This document shows positions 5,361 to 7,791 of a DNA stretch of 7,791 bases, piece by piece. Origin of the DNA: CADEED01 sp036274075 (lineage in GTDB: Bacteria > Pseudomonadota > Gammaproteobacteria > Steroidobacterales > Steroidobacteraceae). Each line of letters begins with the position of its first letter. Within the stretch, counting starts at the first letter, position 1. The stretch covers positions 1 to 7,791 of the forward strand of contig DASUGK010000187.1 of assembly GCA_036274075.1 (NCBI GenBank), written 5' to 3'. The position numbers and the translations under genes were made by a program. The notes beneath the pieces were generated by a model. That model saw nothing but the letters and a program-made list of their open reading frames with translations, ran no database searches and had not been told where the DNA came from.

Positions 5361-5369
5361 TGGCGGCCT

Positions 5370-7791
<2,422 letters not shown>

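Noticed and set aside
5297..5369. CIRCE element for HrcA control of clpB
   Set aside because: No TTAGCACTC/GAGTGCTAA arms are present; the palindrome has a different sequence.

Overview
The window reads as chromosomal core DNA of a high-GC gammaproteobacterium. The main evidence is gene order and protein similarity. bamD lies divergently from rluD-pgeF, with clpB further along the rluD strand, as in E. coli (bamD / rluD-yfiH-clpB). The RluD and ClpB proteins align to my memory of the E. coli ones almost position for position: catalytic D139 in RluD, and Walker, arginine-finger and pore residues of ClpB at identical numbers. The exact family is uncertain; the Xanthomonadales, Nevskiales or Steroidobacter neighbourhood is a guess.

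Layout. Positions 1-333 hold no convincing gene. This stretch contains a previously unremarkable-looking pair of inverted repeats (47-98 and 248-299; the 32-base cores match at 28 positions), two small hairpins at the left edge, and a REP-like GTCCCC-flanked hairpin that starts one base past the bamD stop codon. bamD (334-1155, minus) encodes the lipoprotein of the outer-membrane BAM complex. A 101-base divergent spacer follows. On the plus strand come rluD (TTG start, 1257-2222) and pgeF (2219-2983, ATGA overlap). A short hairpin and a strong Shine-Dalgarno then lead into nfeD (3039-3467), a STOML2-like paraslipin (3482-4408) and a ZIP-family metal transporter with a 15-histidine loop (4433-5296). 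After a 73-base gap that contains a perfect 16-bp palindrome and a possible heat-shock promoter, clpB starts at 5370 and runs off the right edge, with 807 complete codons present.

How the genes fit together. Most serve envelope biogenesis or protein and membrane quality control: BAM assembly, ribosome maturation (23S rRNA pseudouridines), peptidoglycan precursor editing, a membrane-scaffold SPFH/NfeD pair, divalent metal uptake and protein disaggregation. The NfeD-paraslipin-ZIP trio sits between pgeF and clpB, which are neighbours in E. coli. That makes it a lineage-specific insertion worth a comparative check.

I found no mobile-element gene, tRNA, rRNA or CRISPR array. I also found no clear novel multi-gene system. 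The most interesting unexplained signals are non-coding: the inverted-repeat element at 47-299 and the structured leader of clpB.
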